Positions 12,083-24,109 of a DNA stretch of 64,000 nt are shown here, piece after piece. The DNA lies in contig JAGYXB010001351.1 in assembly GCA_022495005.1 (NCBI GenBank), positions 20,840 through 84,839 of the forward strand, in the 5' to 3' direction. The position numbers and the translations under genes are program-made. The notes under the pieces were generated by a model. The model ran no database searches. It was not told the origin of the DNA and saw only the letters and a list, made by a program, of their open reading frames with translations. The stretch is from Rhyacophila brunnea (Eukaryota; Arthropoda; Insecta; Trichoptera; Rhyacophilidae). How positions within the stretch are numbered: position 1 is the first letter of the stretch; each line of letters starts with the position of its first letter.

Positions 12083-12299
12083 GATAACTCCCAGTATTCC
12101 AATAATATAAAATTTTTTCTTTTAATATTCAAATTCACATTTTCAATTTTTCTTTTAGTATCTATTCAATTTTAGCAACGAGAACAATAATTTTGAGTAG
12201 GTAACACATTAGTTTTTATTTGGATAAACAATATAAATTTATTTAATTATAATTTGATTCACACCATATGATCACACTCAATTAAGTGTAAGAAATCTT

Positions 12300-12490
12300 T
12301 TTCGTTTTCGTATCCCTCATTGTTGAAGATCGTGACTCTTTGGAAAAGTCCCTTCAGCGATCCCTGCGCTTTGCATAGTTAAAGGTATTGAAAGCCGCGT
12401 AGTGTCCTTCACTTGGTCGGACCATCTTGTTGGCGACTTCCCTCTCCCATGTCGACCCTCGATATTTCCGCTAACAATGAGCCTTTCCAA
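12300..12490 (-). pseudogene. Non-LTR retrotransposon 3' end remnant
   Basis: On the minus strand the frame reads ERLIVSGNIEGRHGRGKSP and TRWSDQVKD. This is the basic GRxxRGRSPxRWxDQ tail that closes the reverse-transcriptase ORF of RTE/jockey-like LINEs. Only about 190 bp survives. Confidence 0.5.
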
Positions 12491-12680
12491 ATTATCGAAT
12501 AAATAAGGATAATGTAATAATATCTGTGCTACTCGTATTATTACTTATAACTACTATTTTGTCTTTGTCAATATATTGTTTCTGTTCCAATAAATGTAAA
12601 TTTAAAAAAAATAGTACGGCTTTTTTATTCTTCTTATAAAGTTATGGTAGAAAGTATTAAAAACGATAAGAACGCATAAT

Positions 12681-13121
12681 AAATTGCTCCAATGTGCCAA
12701 AACTGTGCAACACTTACCTCCTATGTGACAGTGTAAACATGTTATTTCTTTTATTGTAAAACTGATTAACATTATCGATCATTTTAACAACTAAAATAGT
12801 GTAATTAATATTACTCAGATAAACTGCAGTACTATTACCTAAATTAAAAATATTTTTTTAAAACTGCTTTTTTTTCTTTATCTCAAAATAACAATGACAA
12901 CGCAAACTAAATATCTCCAATGTGCCAAAATTGTGCAACGCTTACCTCCTATGTGACAGTGTAAACATGTTATTTCTTTTATTGTAAAACTGATAAACAT
13001 TATCGATTATTTTAACAACTGAAATAGTGTAATTAATATTACTCCGATAAACTGCAGTACTATTAAATTAAAAAGTATTCTCCTGATTTTTTAAAACTGC
13101 TTTTTGTCTTTATCTCAAAAC
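12681..13121. repeat. Direct tandem duplication, period about 228 bp
   Basis: The segment 12681-12890 is repeated at 12909-13121. Long stretches are identical (for example the block from CTCCAATGTGCC through TGTAAAACTGAT), with scattered substitutions and small indels. It is non-coding, lies inside intron 2 of gene A and is absent from the shorter intron 2 of gene B. Confidence 0.85.
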
Positions 13122-13139
13122 AAGATTTTTGCACATCGG

Positions 13140-13522
13140 AGGTTTTTTTTGTGGAACGACGATATATTCTATACACAAGTCTGCTATCGGTGGCTTTCGA
13201 ATGTAGTTTATCATATTTACGTATTGGGTATTATAATTGTTACAATAAGTTAGCCGTCTAAACGGTCTATCTCGCTCTAAAAGTTAACACGGCCAAGAGA
13301 AGTGCTGTTAAAATATAGCACTTATTGTAACAATTTCACTTGCTCAGGTACCATCAGGGACATAGAGTACCTACTGTAAGACTACTGACATATTATAGGT
13401 TGATAACCTTTTCTGATACTAAGTAAAGATATCTCATCCATAATTGAAGTTTATATCTACAATATTTATGACAATATTCATAAGAAAATGATTCAAGGAG
13501 CATTCTCTTCATTTTTTTTCAG
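13140..13522 (+). other. Intron 2 block shared with gene B, with a short inverted repeat
   Basis: This stretch aligns with 45505-45884 in intron 2 of gene B right up to the acceptor. It contains a perfect 16-bp inverted repeat (13235-13250 against 13320-13335, AATTGTTACAATAAGT). In gene B the same repeat has one mismatch. The conservation follows from recent duplication and need not mean function. Confidence 0.7.
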
Positions 13523-13824
13523 CACGGATCACACGACATGTAATGCCGAACGATGCAATTATAATACACAAACATGACATTAAGCAGGAAATAGTGAATG
13601 TTCCCGAAAAAGAAATTTGTTTAAAATTGACAAGAGCTTCCTTTTATCGCAATAATTTTGTATGCGATGTATGTTATGCATTTTTCTCTTCAAAAAAGAT
13701 TCTGATCAATCACAAGTGTATGCATGATGTATCTCTGGCTAATAATGAAGTTGGTCTTCGAGCACAAGCCTTCCAAGAGTTTGGTGAATGCTCGGATTCG
13801 TCAATGTTCAATAACGATTCACAG
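13523..13824 (+). pseudogene. Gene A exon 3, 16-nt net deletion and in-frame stop
   Basis: The exon is bounded by TTTTTTTTCAG and CAG/GTACGT exactly like gene B exon 3, but is 302 nt long against 318. A net loss of 16 nt near the start shifts the frame. Entered in phase 0 it reads six codons and hits TAA at 13541-13543. Downstream the paralogous frame is open: it has HDIKQE and a C2H2 finger beginning FVCDVC with two closing histidines in INHKCMHD. Translation from an internal ATG at 13543 would recover the finger, but nothing shows that this is used. Confidence 0.8.
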
Positions 13825-15441
13825 GTACGTTCCATTCTCATTGTATCATTGCTACCTACTACCTATATTAAGTATATTAATTTGTTAATTCAAACACTTT
13901 TCATAGAGGACTGTAATTGATTGGTCGAATGATTAATCCATTATTACCTACATAAAAAATATTTTCTTTTTCGGTTATGATGATCTTATTCACTACTTCA
14001 ATTATCGTTTGTCAATTTATGGCTACGGCCTAATGTTGTAGCTTAGCCACTGAAAAATGCCAATTGAAAAGGCGTATTTAAAAAAATACTACCTTATTCA
14101 TAGGCCAATAAATATTGTATAGCAAAGCTATCTATTATAATATATATTATAAAGCATAAATTCAATTACTCGTTAAATGTTTATTACATTTGAGTGGTCA
14201 AAGACATAGCTTATAATCAGTATCTTTAGAATTATCTTCAAATGTGTTAATCGTGCCCATTTTTTTGTATAATAAAATACCTAATTCTTGTCAAATTTAG
14301 GATCACAAAGAATATAAAATATAATTTTGTATCGTAAATATTTCACTAAGTATATAATGTTAACAATAATTTTACTAATGGTTTTGTAAATACGTTTAAA
14401 AATTAATGAATACAAAAAATCTTAACACCACTTCACATGAACAAAACATTGGAGCGAAAAGTTTAAAAGAATACTATTTTATGTAATAAAAATAATTTAT
14501 GCAGTCATCAAATTTTTAAAATAAATATAAAGGTTAATAAGGATACAAAATTATATAAATAGATTATCTACAACGTTTAAGGAATGTCCAGGGTTATGCT
14601 CATAAATTACCATAAAAGCTCAATTTTTAACTACGCTGAGCATGTGGGCCGTTAAGTTATATTATTAATTATTATTTAATAGGCAGGTGATGCAGTGTAT
14701 ATCTAACAAGGTACATAAGACTATGAAATTTTACTGATTTTCAATTTAGATGCTTTTAACTGAAAGCGGAATTATCGCACACTTCAATCAACTCATCATT
14801 ACGAAATAAACTATATATACGATATAAACTACAAGTAACAGGTTGAAAAGGTGCGGGTAAAGGAATGCGTACTAAATCGTATACTTAATTTTAGGAAGTT
14901 GATTTCAACGAAAAGTATGTAGCTGATAAAAAACCTCTAAGCAAAAATAAGAATTCTAATCCCGGTTTCTCTTTTTTATGATGTATACCTGTAATTCAAT
15001 TACTAACAAAATATTCCATAAATTTAAACAAGATAGTGTGACTTCCACTCAATAAAAGTACCTGGTAGTCTGCTGCTTAAATAATATATAGGTCGGCAGC
15101 GAATATATTTAGCTAGGGATAGGATGCTCTGATAAACATATATGGACGACTAATGTTTTTTTTATAAATCCTCACAAGCTGAAATGAATATATTATCTAG
15201 TCAGATTCCCTATTATTATAGTTATATTTTAAGTCATAATAATAAATTTAAATCCCATGCGAATTGACTTGAATTCAAAATACTGATCAACATAAGTAAT
15301 CCATTTTCCTCAAAATTTTATCCACAACGCTTGTCAAGATTCCTATGTGTATAATTAAGATGTTTGATTTTTTATATATTATTCTCTCATATATCTAAGT
15401 TGTTTGCTTCCATGTTAACGCAATATTTCACCTTCTTTTAG
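13825..15441. other. Gene A intron 3
   Basis: Most of this intron aligns with intron 3 of gene B outside its copia insertion, and part of it (14000-14660) also with 4697-5360. No coding sequence is seen. It supplies the empty-site comparison for the copia element at 47141-52318. Confidence 0.7.
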
Positions 15442-16743
15442 TTGATTTCTGCAACCACTGCCGTGACCTATTCCGGTAGTCTCGGATTGTCAAAGCGAGA
15501 AGTACAAGGGCCATACGATGAAATACAGATTGACTATCAAGACATTAAAAAAGAATTGGGTGTATATGAAACGATTACTAATATAGTTAGTCGCACTGCT
15601 AAACGTACGCATATACAATCAACCGCCACAAATCCCGAATTATTAGTAGCTGTTATAAAGTTGGAGAAACAATCATTTAATAAGGAAAATTTTGTGTGCA
15701 GTTTTTGTTTTGATTTTTTTGCCTCGCTATCTCAATTGAAGCTTCACAAAACGTGTCATAAAAAATCAATAGTAGAGACCGTTAATTATGTAAGCATGCG
15801 ATCCGAATTCAAGAACCAGAACAAAATGACTCAATCTGGTAAAAAAGCATTCAAATGTAATCAATGTGACTACTACAGCATTCATTCTGGATCTCTAAAA
15901 CTACACAAAATGAATCACTCTCGTGTAAGGCCATTTAAGTGTGACCAATGTCACCACTCATCTAAAACATCTAGTGAAATGAAAAGACACAAAATTACTC
16001 ATTCTGGTGAAAAGCCATTTAAATGTGGGCAGTGTAGTTACTCATGTTTTACATCCACAAGTTTAAAAATACACAAAATGACTCATTCTGGTGAAAAGCC
16101 ATTTAAATGTGACCAATGTGAATACTCTTGTATAACATCTTATAAGATGAAAGTACATAGAATGACTCATTCTGGTGAAAAGCCATTTAAATGTGACCAA
16201 TGTGAATACTCTTGTATAACATCTTATAAGATGAAAGTACACAGAATGACTCATTCTGGTGAAAAGCCATTTAAATGTGGGCAGTGTAGTTACTCAAGTT
16301 TTACATCCACAAGTTTAAAAATACACAAAATGACTCATTCTGGTGAAAAGCCATTTAAATGTGACCAATGTGAATACTCTTGTATAACATCTAATAATAT
16401 GAAAATACATAAAATAAGTCATTCTGGTGAAAAGCCATTTAAATGTAAGCAGTGTAATTACTCATCTATTACATCCACAAGTTTGAAAATACACAAAATG
16501 ACGCATTCTGGTGAAAAGCCATTTCAATGTGACCAATGTGAATACTCTTGTATAACATCTTATAAGATGAAAGTACACAGAATGACTCATTTTGGTGAAA
16601 ACCCATTGAAATGTGACCATTGTGATAACTCTTGTAGACAATCTAGCAACCTGAAAAGACACAAGATGTCGCATTCTGGTGAAAAGCAAAGTTTATGTGG
16701 TCAAAAGAATTACTCATGTGCACGATCTGATCACATGACTTAG
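15442..16743 (+). CDS. Gene A exon 4, C2H2 zinc-finger array
   Basis: An open terminal exon of 433 codons after a CTTTTAG acceptor, in the same phase as exon 4 of gene B and about as long in its non-finger part. After a lead with QDIKKE and VIKLEK (both SUMO-consensus tetrapeptides) come an atypical finger FVCSFC..., then ten regular 28-residue C2H2 fingers with HSGEKPFKC linkers, then a broken last one where the second cysteine is lysine (SLCGQKNYSC). The frame then ends in TAG. The family binds DNA, each finger reading about three bases, so a nuclear transcription-factor role is expected. Fingers 5 and 6 are virtually identical at DNA level. Because exons 1-3 are damaged, whether this array is still made into protein is doubtful. 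Confidence 0.75.
   Translation: MISATTAVTYSGSLGLSKREVQGPYDEIQIDYQDIKKELGVYETITNIVSRTAKRTHIQSTATNPELLVAVIKLEKQSFNKENFVCSFCFDFFASLSQLKLHKTCHKKSIVETVNYVSMRSEFKNQNKMTQSGKKAFKCNQCDYYSIHSGSLKLHKMNHSRVRPFKCDQCHHSSKTSSEMKRHKITHSGEKPFKCGQCSYSCFTSTSLKIHKMTHSGEKPFKCDQCEYSCITSYKMKVHRMTHSGEKPFKCDQCEYSCITSYKMKVHRMTHSGEKPFKCGQCSYSSFTSTSLKIHKMTHSGEKPFKCDQCEYSCITSNNMKIHKISHSGEKPFKCKQCNYSSITSTSLKIHKMTHSGEKPFQCDQCEYSCITSYKMKVHRMTHFGENPLKCDHCDNSCRQSSNLKRHKMSHSGEKQSLCGQKNYSCARSDHMT
16090..16257 (+). repeat. Duplicated finger, two 84-bp units
   Basis: The units 16090-16173 and 16174-16257 differ, as far as I can see, at a single base. Each encodes one finger with helix residues TSYKMKVH. This is a recent tandem duplication or conversion of one finger within gene A. 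Confidence 0.85.
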
Positions 16744-16884
16744 ATCGAATAACATGATGACATCAACATATATGTATTGATCTTCAGTTGATGTTTTTAG
16801 TAGTAAAATTATGACGACATAACTGCAAGGTTTTCTGCCTTGTAATCAATCCTTTTCTTAGTTTAAAATAACGTTAACTTCCAC

Positions 16885-16890
16885 AATAAA
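16885..16890 (+). terminator. Candidate polyadenylation signal of gene A
   Basis: An AATAAA lies about 140 nt after the stop codon of exon 4. It is the first canonical signal downstream. Confidence 0.4.
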
Positions 16891-16909
16891 CCGATACAAA
16901 ATCCTCATA

Positions 16910-17000
16910 TTAAGGCCCGCAGTTCGCCTTGATCGGTCTGCCGACTTCTCAGAGTGAGCTGTGGATGATAGAAGTTGACCTTAAAGGGTCATAAATAATT
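16910..17000 (+). repeat. Conserved downstream block, copy 1
   Basis: The phrase AGTTCG...CTCAGAGTGAGCTGTGGATGAT recurs at 55828-55910 and 63878-63970. Two of the three copies follow a zinc-finger array. It may be a duplicated 3' flank or an interspersed repeat. Confidence 0.6.
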
Positions 17001-17700
17001 ATATGTAAGTAATATGAAAAGGTATCACATAAGTGTGATTTTTGTAATTTAATAAGTGCCACTCGCATGCTGCGAGTCAATATGTATTTGAATTATTTCT
17101 ATAATGTTATTAAATTAAAATCGCTGATCAAATTTAAAATTTTATTTCCAGTGTATGGAATCTTACCGCGAGCCGCACGTTCTCGTGAAATGGTATTTCC
17201 CTTTTATAATTTGTATGAATGATGTCAGATATCTTCTTTCTCAAGTAAATGCTGTGTAACCCTTTGTGTTAAATAGAGATAGCGCTATTTATGTATTTTA
17301 ACTCACACCTCGTTGTATAAAGCCTAGTGAGTAAGAAAGAGAACACTCTAAGACTGATTCTCAATAGTCAGATCTCGTATGTGTGAGCGAGACAAATTCA
17401 TAAACTTAAAATATAATCGATCCCAAGAGGAAATCTTTTGTATCGAACTTTTTAGATATGATTATTGATTTATATAATTTAAATGAAAGAATGAATTTTG
17501 TTTATGTTATTAGACTGTATTAATTAAGTATTCTTATAAACTTTATTAACATATTGTAATGGTTTTAGCGGTAAAGACAATAATTCATACAACATGTCGC
17601 CTCACGAGATGAATTGTATGAAGAACTAAAAAGTTCGAAATATTCTATTTCCGATTACTCTAGCTTTCTTAAAAGTATCCAATTTACTATCTATTAACCA
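17001..17700. other. Downstream of gene A, nothing recognised
   Basis: AT-rich, no gene, RNA or repeat that I can name. Confidence 0.35.
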
Positions 17701-17739
17701 AGTCTGCCTTATGCATATATTTTCTGAGTAAATCCTCAT

Positions 17740-18120
17740 GTATTTACCTACAACCACGTATTTTCTTTCTTACGTGAAAGAGATAGGAGGTTTTTCCCTC
17801 TTTGGCAAAACCTTCTCTCCGACGTCTTTTTGGACCGCTATAAAAGAGCATAATCTCTTTCATCGATTCAGTCCCGTCCGAGCCGTGCTCCTGCGTAATC
17901 TCCGTAACCCGCGAGAGGGTTTCGATAATTCTAGAACTACGCCCACGCATTCAGTTCTCAGCGGAAATCCCGCTCGCGCTAAAGCTGACATCATACGTAC
18001 ATGACGTCACTTTCACAGTAACGCGAAACGCGTACTAAATTTTATAAACGTCAGTTCTAAACGAACTCAAAATAAATACGTGAATAATCTTTAAACTTAA
18101 TTAAACGTTTACCGCTCAAA
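17740..18120 (+). promoter_or_regulatory. LTR-like promoter segment (TATA box and initiator)
   Basis: TATAAAAGAGCA at about 17840 is followed about 30 nt on by TTCAGTCC, the arthropod initiator spacing. A GC-richer leader and an AT-rich stretch with AATAAA follow. The same architecture appears at 56650 and 57271. A solo or degenerate LTR of a Ty3-like element is possible, but I found no TG...CA ends or target duplications. Confidence 0.3.
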
Positions 18121-18974
18121 CTAAATCGTGTTTTAAGATTTAGTTTTGATGATAACTAAATATAAGAATATTTTATAAATTATAAATATGTGTTAAATAA
18201 ATTAAGATTTTATATAAATAATTAAACAAATAAATAATAAGTTTCTAATTTTAAATCTGTAACCTGAATGTGTAACCAAAAGACTATTTATACAAAAACA
18301 TTTATAAATAATAAATTAATTTCTACAAATACTTTAAATATATACTTTAATAACTTTATATTATGAACAATATTCTGTGACCTTGTTCTCTGTAAAGGAT
18401 TGTGCCATAGACAATAAAAATATAAATATTTTAAAAGCGAGTTATTAATAATAAAGTGCCTTTAGTGGAGCACCATTCTCGAGTGCATCCACCTCCTACT
18501 CCAAATACTCACTGGATGAAACTCCTCTTCAAGACTGAGCTAGTCGAATATCAGGGGACCACTTATTGGTGGATACTTCTGAGGGACTGATAACATCCTA
18601 CTTCTCATCACGAGGCTTGTTAACTACCCTCGGTGGTAACACCCCTGAAGGGGGGGTGACACCAGACAAGGTGTATGGGAACAATAAGGTGTCCCTTGAA
18701 CGACTGTATGAAATAGTTCATTCACAATAGACCATTGCGCGATAGCATCTAGATCAGACTGCATCATGGCACAGCATAATGGGGTTTCAATACTTCGGAA
18801 AAGTTTGAAAAAGTACAGGTGAAGTATAAATAAAAAGATGATTATATTAGTAATTTTTGAAATATCAGTGTATGAAGTTATTGGGTTCAATATTCATATT
18901 TATTTATTATAACTTAGTTACAGAGATCGCATCGCGAAATAGACATATAAAAGAAAGGAAAAGATAATTATTAT
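18121..18974. other. AT-rich then mixed spacer
   Basis: 18121-18450 is very AT-rich with several AATAAA-like strings. 18460-18720 is more GC-rich with CCACCTCC and GGTGGTAACACCCC phrases. No coding sequence is recognised. It may be the tail of the LTR-like segment. Confidence 0.3.
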
Positions 18975-20194
18975 AGGTCCATTTACCTGGATCACCCAAT
19001 GTTAAAACTCCAACTTTTTTGGGGTGCATTTGTTTGTGCATCGTTAGTGCACGTTTGTGCACGATATTTTTTCGTTTGTGCACATATTATAATAACAGAA
19101 AAATTCCAATTTCAAATTGGGTGTTCCAGAGGTCCATTTACCTGGATCACCCAATGTTAAAACTCCAACTTTTTTTGTGTGCATTTGTTTGTGCATCGTT
19201 AGTGCACGTTTGTGCACTTTTTTTTTCGTTTGTGCACCTATAATAACCGAAAAATTTCAATTTCAAATTGGGTGTTCCAGCTAAACGTTGGGTCACCCAA
19301 TGTTGAAATTTCAACTTTTTTTAGTGCATTCGTTCGTGCATCGTTAATGTGCACGCACATTAAGGGGGTTCTTTGCATTTCAATTTGGGTGACCCAGCTA
19401 AATGCTGGATACTTGTGTCACTAAACTTATATTTTTTTCAAAATTTAAATTGTAAACACTAGTGCGTTGGTAGTGAACGTTAGTGCACGATTCTTTTTTG
19501 TCTTTTCATCTGTATTCAGCGCGCTATTTAATTTTTAAGTTTGTATGCAAAACCTGACTGCGTGGGTTTAAAAATATTTTTTTTAGTAAAATCTCTTGTC
19601 GCATAGCTAATGCGCAATCCTGCATACTTTTTATTTTTTTTTCTCATATAGTGCGTGAGTTATTCGATATGAAATATTTGATGAACGTTAAGTAGAACCA
19701 TCCAACAAACTTTTTTAATTTTTTATTAGGTCATCAATTTGCCTATTATTGGCTTACGTTTGTGCACGTGCTTTTTTTGTTTTCGAGATTATATCGTGAG
19801 AGATATTAGTTCTCTAAATTCAGTGACTTGATACTTGAACAATTAAATTTGCTTAAAAAAAAATTTGTTAAGTGCATACGATTATGTATATTTATTTAAA
19901 ATTTTAACATGATTTTTAAAAATTTTATCTTTTATATTAACCAAGAAAATTAATTTTGAGTGGCCGTCAAGTTTTAACACCAAACATTTTTTTCCACATT
20001 TTTTAAATGCATACCTTTGAGTAATTTAATTATATGATTTTTCATATATTTTTTATTGTTTTTCCATGTAAATTACGCGAAAAATTCGCATTTTTCCATT
20101 TTCACTAAGTACCCTGTCAAAATATCCCGAACAAAAACAACCGCATCCGCATGGATGGTCTGGTCAAAAGAGTTTCGCAAAACAGCCAATACGG
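18975..20194 (+). mobile_element. Non-coding repeat with GTGCAC motif arrays, copy 1
   Basis: This 1.2-kb stretch matches 38915-40006 in reverse complement from AGGTCCATTTACCTGG to GCCAA-ACGG. The first 400 bp holds two to three tandem units of about 130 bp. Each unit has CACCCAATGTT, an AACTTTTTT run, and several GTTTGTGCAC / GTTAGTGCACG motifs. The right-hand copy has one unit fewer. No open frame of note is present. The well-defined ends and two orientations mark it as a mobile or formerly mobile element of a family I do not recognise. Confidence 0.65.
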
Positions 20195-20647
20195 CTCCTA
20201 TCTACCTGTTTTCCATTTATACTAATTAATGATAATCAACATCTTCGTGCTTCAATTTGGAAAGCACCTGTATATATTTTTATTGGTGCGTCGTCAAAAT
20301 ATACTTTGCAAAGCCATTCGCAACAGTCATAGCTGTCACCAAAAACCGTTTTCATCACTCCAATGTCACAATATAATAATATTATACCAACTATTTATTG
20401 TTATTTATCTTACAAATTATTGATGGCTTTCACTGTATCTTTAGACCTCGTGCGTTCATAAATGTTTCGTTATGCATTAATTTATGACGAGCAAGCTTTA
20501 TATCCAACGCTAGTTACTTTGAAAATCCCAATTTTAAGTACGTTTAATAATAAGACAACCAATAAACAAAATTGTAAGTAGTTATTATCCACCTTATCGT
20601 TTCGAATGACAGCGTATGAATCATGTATAATTAATAATTATTAAATA
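20195..20647. other. Spacer, nothing recognised
   Basis: No domain or repeat match seen. Confidence 0.35.
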
Positions 20648-23243
20648 CTAGCTGAAGTACCCAGCTTCGCACGGGGTCGCTTCGTGGTTATATTTATCTT
20701 AGATATTTGAAAAATAATAAGAGGTAATTATTTCTTTAATATTAAAATATCTGTGTAATACAATATGGCAATATGGAAATAATTATAATAGGAGTAAAGG
20801 TCAAACATAAGAACACTAAATTAAAATCGAATCCAAAATATGAAAACGTTATTAATGTTATAAATATGTAGTAAAAAAAAAAATCAAAATTGGATGGAAC
20901 AAACAAACAACAAACTTTGTATGTTATATAATAAAAATTTAGAAACCGCACACAACTGACAAAAGTTTCATCGCAATCGGATGAATGGTATAGGAACGCA
21001 TACGAATAGTATAAGAAGATGATTTTATAATTCAGAAACCTTCGTGGGCATGCGCATGACAACTCACCAAAGTTTCATTGCAATCGGATTAATGGTATAG
21101 GAACGCATACGGATAGAAGAAGAAGAAGATGGTTGTACTAATTCAAAAACCTTCGCGGGCTTGCGCACAACAACTGGTCAAAATTTCATCACAATCGGAT
21201 GAATGGCATAAGAACGCATACAAATAGAAGAAGAAAAAAATGATTGTAGTAATTCAGAAACCTTTGCGGGCAGGGCACAACAACTCACCAAAGTTTCATT
21301 GCAATCGGATGAATGGTATAGGAACGCATACGAATAGAAGAAGAAGAAGATGGTTGTACTAATTCAGAACTCTTTGCGGGCGTGCTCACAATAACTGGTC
21401 AAAATTTCATCGCAATCGGATGAATGGTATAAGAACGCATACAAATAGAAGAAGATAGAATAGAAGAAAAAAGAAAATAGTTGTAACAATTCAGAGACCT
21501 TTGCGGCGTGAGCGCAACAGTTGATCAAAATTTCATTGCAATCGGATGAATGGTATAGGAACGCATACGAATAGAAGATAGAATAGAAGAAGAAGATGGT
21601 TGTACCAATTCAGAAACCTTCGTGGGCATGCGCATGACAACTCACCAAAGTTTCATTGTAATCGGATTAATGGTATAGGAACGCATACGAATAGAATAAG
21701 AAGAAGATGGTTGTACTAATTCAAAAACCTTTGCGGGCTTGCGCACAACAACTGGTCAAAATTTCATCACAATCGGATGAATGGCATAAGAACGCATACA
21801 AATAGAAGAAGAAAAAGATGATTGTAGCAATTCAGAAACCTTTGCGGGCAAGGGCACAACAACTCACCAAAGTTTCATTGCAATCGGATGAATGGTATAG
21901 GAACGCATACGAATAGAAGAAGAAGAAGATGGTTGTACTAATTTAGAACTCTTCGCGGGCGTGCTCACAACAACTGGTCAACATTTCATCGCAATCGGAT
22001 GAATGGTATAAGAACGCATACAAATAGAAGAAGATAGAATAGAAGAAAAAGAAAATAGTTGTAACAATTCAGAGACCTTTGCGGCGTGAGCACAACAGTT
22101 GATCAAAATTCCATTGCAATCGGATGAATGGTATAGGAACGCATACGAATAGAGGATAGAATAGAATAAGAAGATGGTTGTACCAATTCAGAAACCTTCG
22201 CGGGTGTTGGCACAATTACTGACGAAAAATTTGTTGCAATCGAATGAATGGAATAGAAACGCATACGAATAGAAGAATATAGAATAGAAGAAGAAGAAGA
22301 AGAAGATAGTTGTACTAATTCAAAAACCATTGCGGGTGTTACCACAACAACTGACGAAGGTTTCATCGCAATCGGATAAATGGTATAGGGACCATACGAA
22401 TAAAGAAAGATAGAATGAAGAAGAAGAAGAAGAAGATGGTTGTACTAATTCAGAAACCTTCGCGGGTGTAGGCACAATTACTAACGAAAATTTTATTGCA
22501 ATCGGATGAATAGAATAGAAACGCATACGAATAGAAGAATATAGAATAGAAGAAGAAGAAGAAGATGGTTGTACTAATTAAAAAAACCATTGCGGGTGTT
22601 ACCACAACAACTGATGAAGGTTTCATTGCAATCGGATGAATGGTATAGGGACCATACGAATAAAAGAAGATAGAATGAAGAAGAAGAAGAAGAAGAAGAT
22701 AGTTGTACTAATTCAGAAACCTTTGCGGGTGTTGGCACAATTACTGACGAAAATTTTATTGCAATCGGATGAATGGAATAGGAACGCATACGAATAGAAT
22801 AATATAGAATAGAAGAAGAAGAAGATGGTTGTACTAATTCAAAAACCATTGCGGGTGTTACCACAACAACTGATGAAGGTTTCATCGCAATCGGATAAAT
22901 GGTATAGGGACCATACGAATAAAAGAAGATAGAATGAAGAAGAAGAAGAAGATGATGATTTTTCTAATTTAGAAACCTTTATGGGTGTGCATACAACCAT
23001 TTGCCAAAATTTCATTGCAATCGAATGAATGGTATAGGAACCATATGAATAAAAGAAGATAGAATGAAGAAGAAGAAGAAGATGATGATTTTTCTAATTC
23101 AGAAACCTTTATGGGTATGCATACAACCACTTACCAAAATTTCATTGCAATCGGATGAATGGTATAGGAACGCATACGGGACAGACACACAGACAGACAG
23201 ACATACAGACAGACAGACATTCATTTTTATATATTAGTATAGT
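20648..23243 (+). repeat. Tandem array inside a repeat element, about 19 units
   Basis: The array opens with CTAGCTGAAGTACCCAGCTTCGCACGG and closes with a CAGACAGACAGACAT run and TTTATATATTAGTATAG. These are end features I know from common insect interspersed repeats. Between them lie about 19 imperfect units of 110-130 bp. Each contains TTTCATCGCAATCGGATGAATGG, ATAGGAACGCATACGAATAG, a variable GAA-triplet run, and GGTTGTACTAATTCAGAAACC. Higher-order structure is visible: a five-unit block (from about 21040) is repeated about 578 bp later, and a two-unit block recurs three times with a period near 260 bp (22340, 22601, 22861). Open frames across it are by-products of the repeat. Confidence 0.85.
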
Positions 23244-23264
23244 CTATACTCTTCCCGCAAGTGC

Positions 23265-23365
23265 AAGCAATAAGTTTACAAAGTTTTATCGCAATCGGAT
23301 GAACGGTATGGCTGCGCATTAAATACGAACAAACAAACACACAAATATTAATTTTTATATATTAG
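23265..23365 (+). repeat. Single diverged unit of the same repeat family
   Basis: It contains AAGTTTTATCGCAATCGGATGAACGGTATGG, then ACAAACAAACACACAAA and TTTATATATTAG, i.e. one core unit with the same type of end as the array before it. Confidence 0.65.
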
Positions 23366-24109
23366 ATTTGTATTTTGTCATATATTGTCTATGATTATAT
23401 GTATACTAAGTTTGTTGTCGTTGCCTATCATACGTCAAAATCTTCTGTCACATGTGATGCGCCTTTCAGGTTTAGGGTACTGGAAATACTATTTAATACA
23501 AGTTTATCCGTCTATTTACCACATCCCTGCTTAAGCATTTATAGTGGATAATTATTGTTCTCCCTAGAATTTTCCCAGCACCTAGTAACTACATTGAAGT
23601 ATTCTATGGTAACAATGTCACGATAACGTCGATATTTTTTTCATTTCCTAATACCCATCATTTTCTACACACCCAGTGCCGTGGTCAATATTGATGGATG
23701 AGCCATAATGCACCAGCACCTATGCCACATACGCTCCACGAAAATAACTAGGATGCCATCTGAACTGAGAGAATCATACTCTGTTTAACACTGTCATGAG
23801 ACTTGTAGCTCTATAGCACACCGGTGCGCCGCTAGACGGTAGGTGTGTCGCGGTGCATTGCTTGCAAAAAAACAAATAATTTTGTATATTATACGATAAT
23901 TACTTAATAACCAAATTTGCGTACATATAAAAATATATGTTCGGTACTTAATATATTTTAGCACCTGCATGAACTTAATAAAACAATGCAAAGCAGAATG
24001 AAAATAATATATTGACGTGCTCTGATAAACTAGAAGGAGTTAAGACAAGGATCTCTACAAATGTATCAAAGGACCTACCAGACCACCATTAAAAACAAGC
24101 AATTAATTT
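23366..24109. other. Spacer, nothing recognised
   Basis: No coding signal or RNA gene recognised. Two short open frames are without domain. Confidence 0.35.

Noticed and set aside
13543..13920. An independent small finger gene starting at ATG 13543
   Set aside because: It coincides with exon 3 of gene A including its acceptor and donor; the ATG only gains meaning because of the upstream deletion.
22103..22885. Minus-strand frames with repeated VVVTPAMVFELVQ-like phrases
   Set aside because: They are translations of the tandem repeat and share its period; no codon pattern suggests protein selection.
20648..23243. A CRISPR array or protein-coding repeat gene in the tandem region
   Set aside because: There is no short-repeat/unique-spacer alternation, the genome is eukaryotic, and the open frames break between units.
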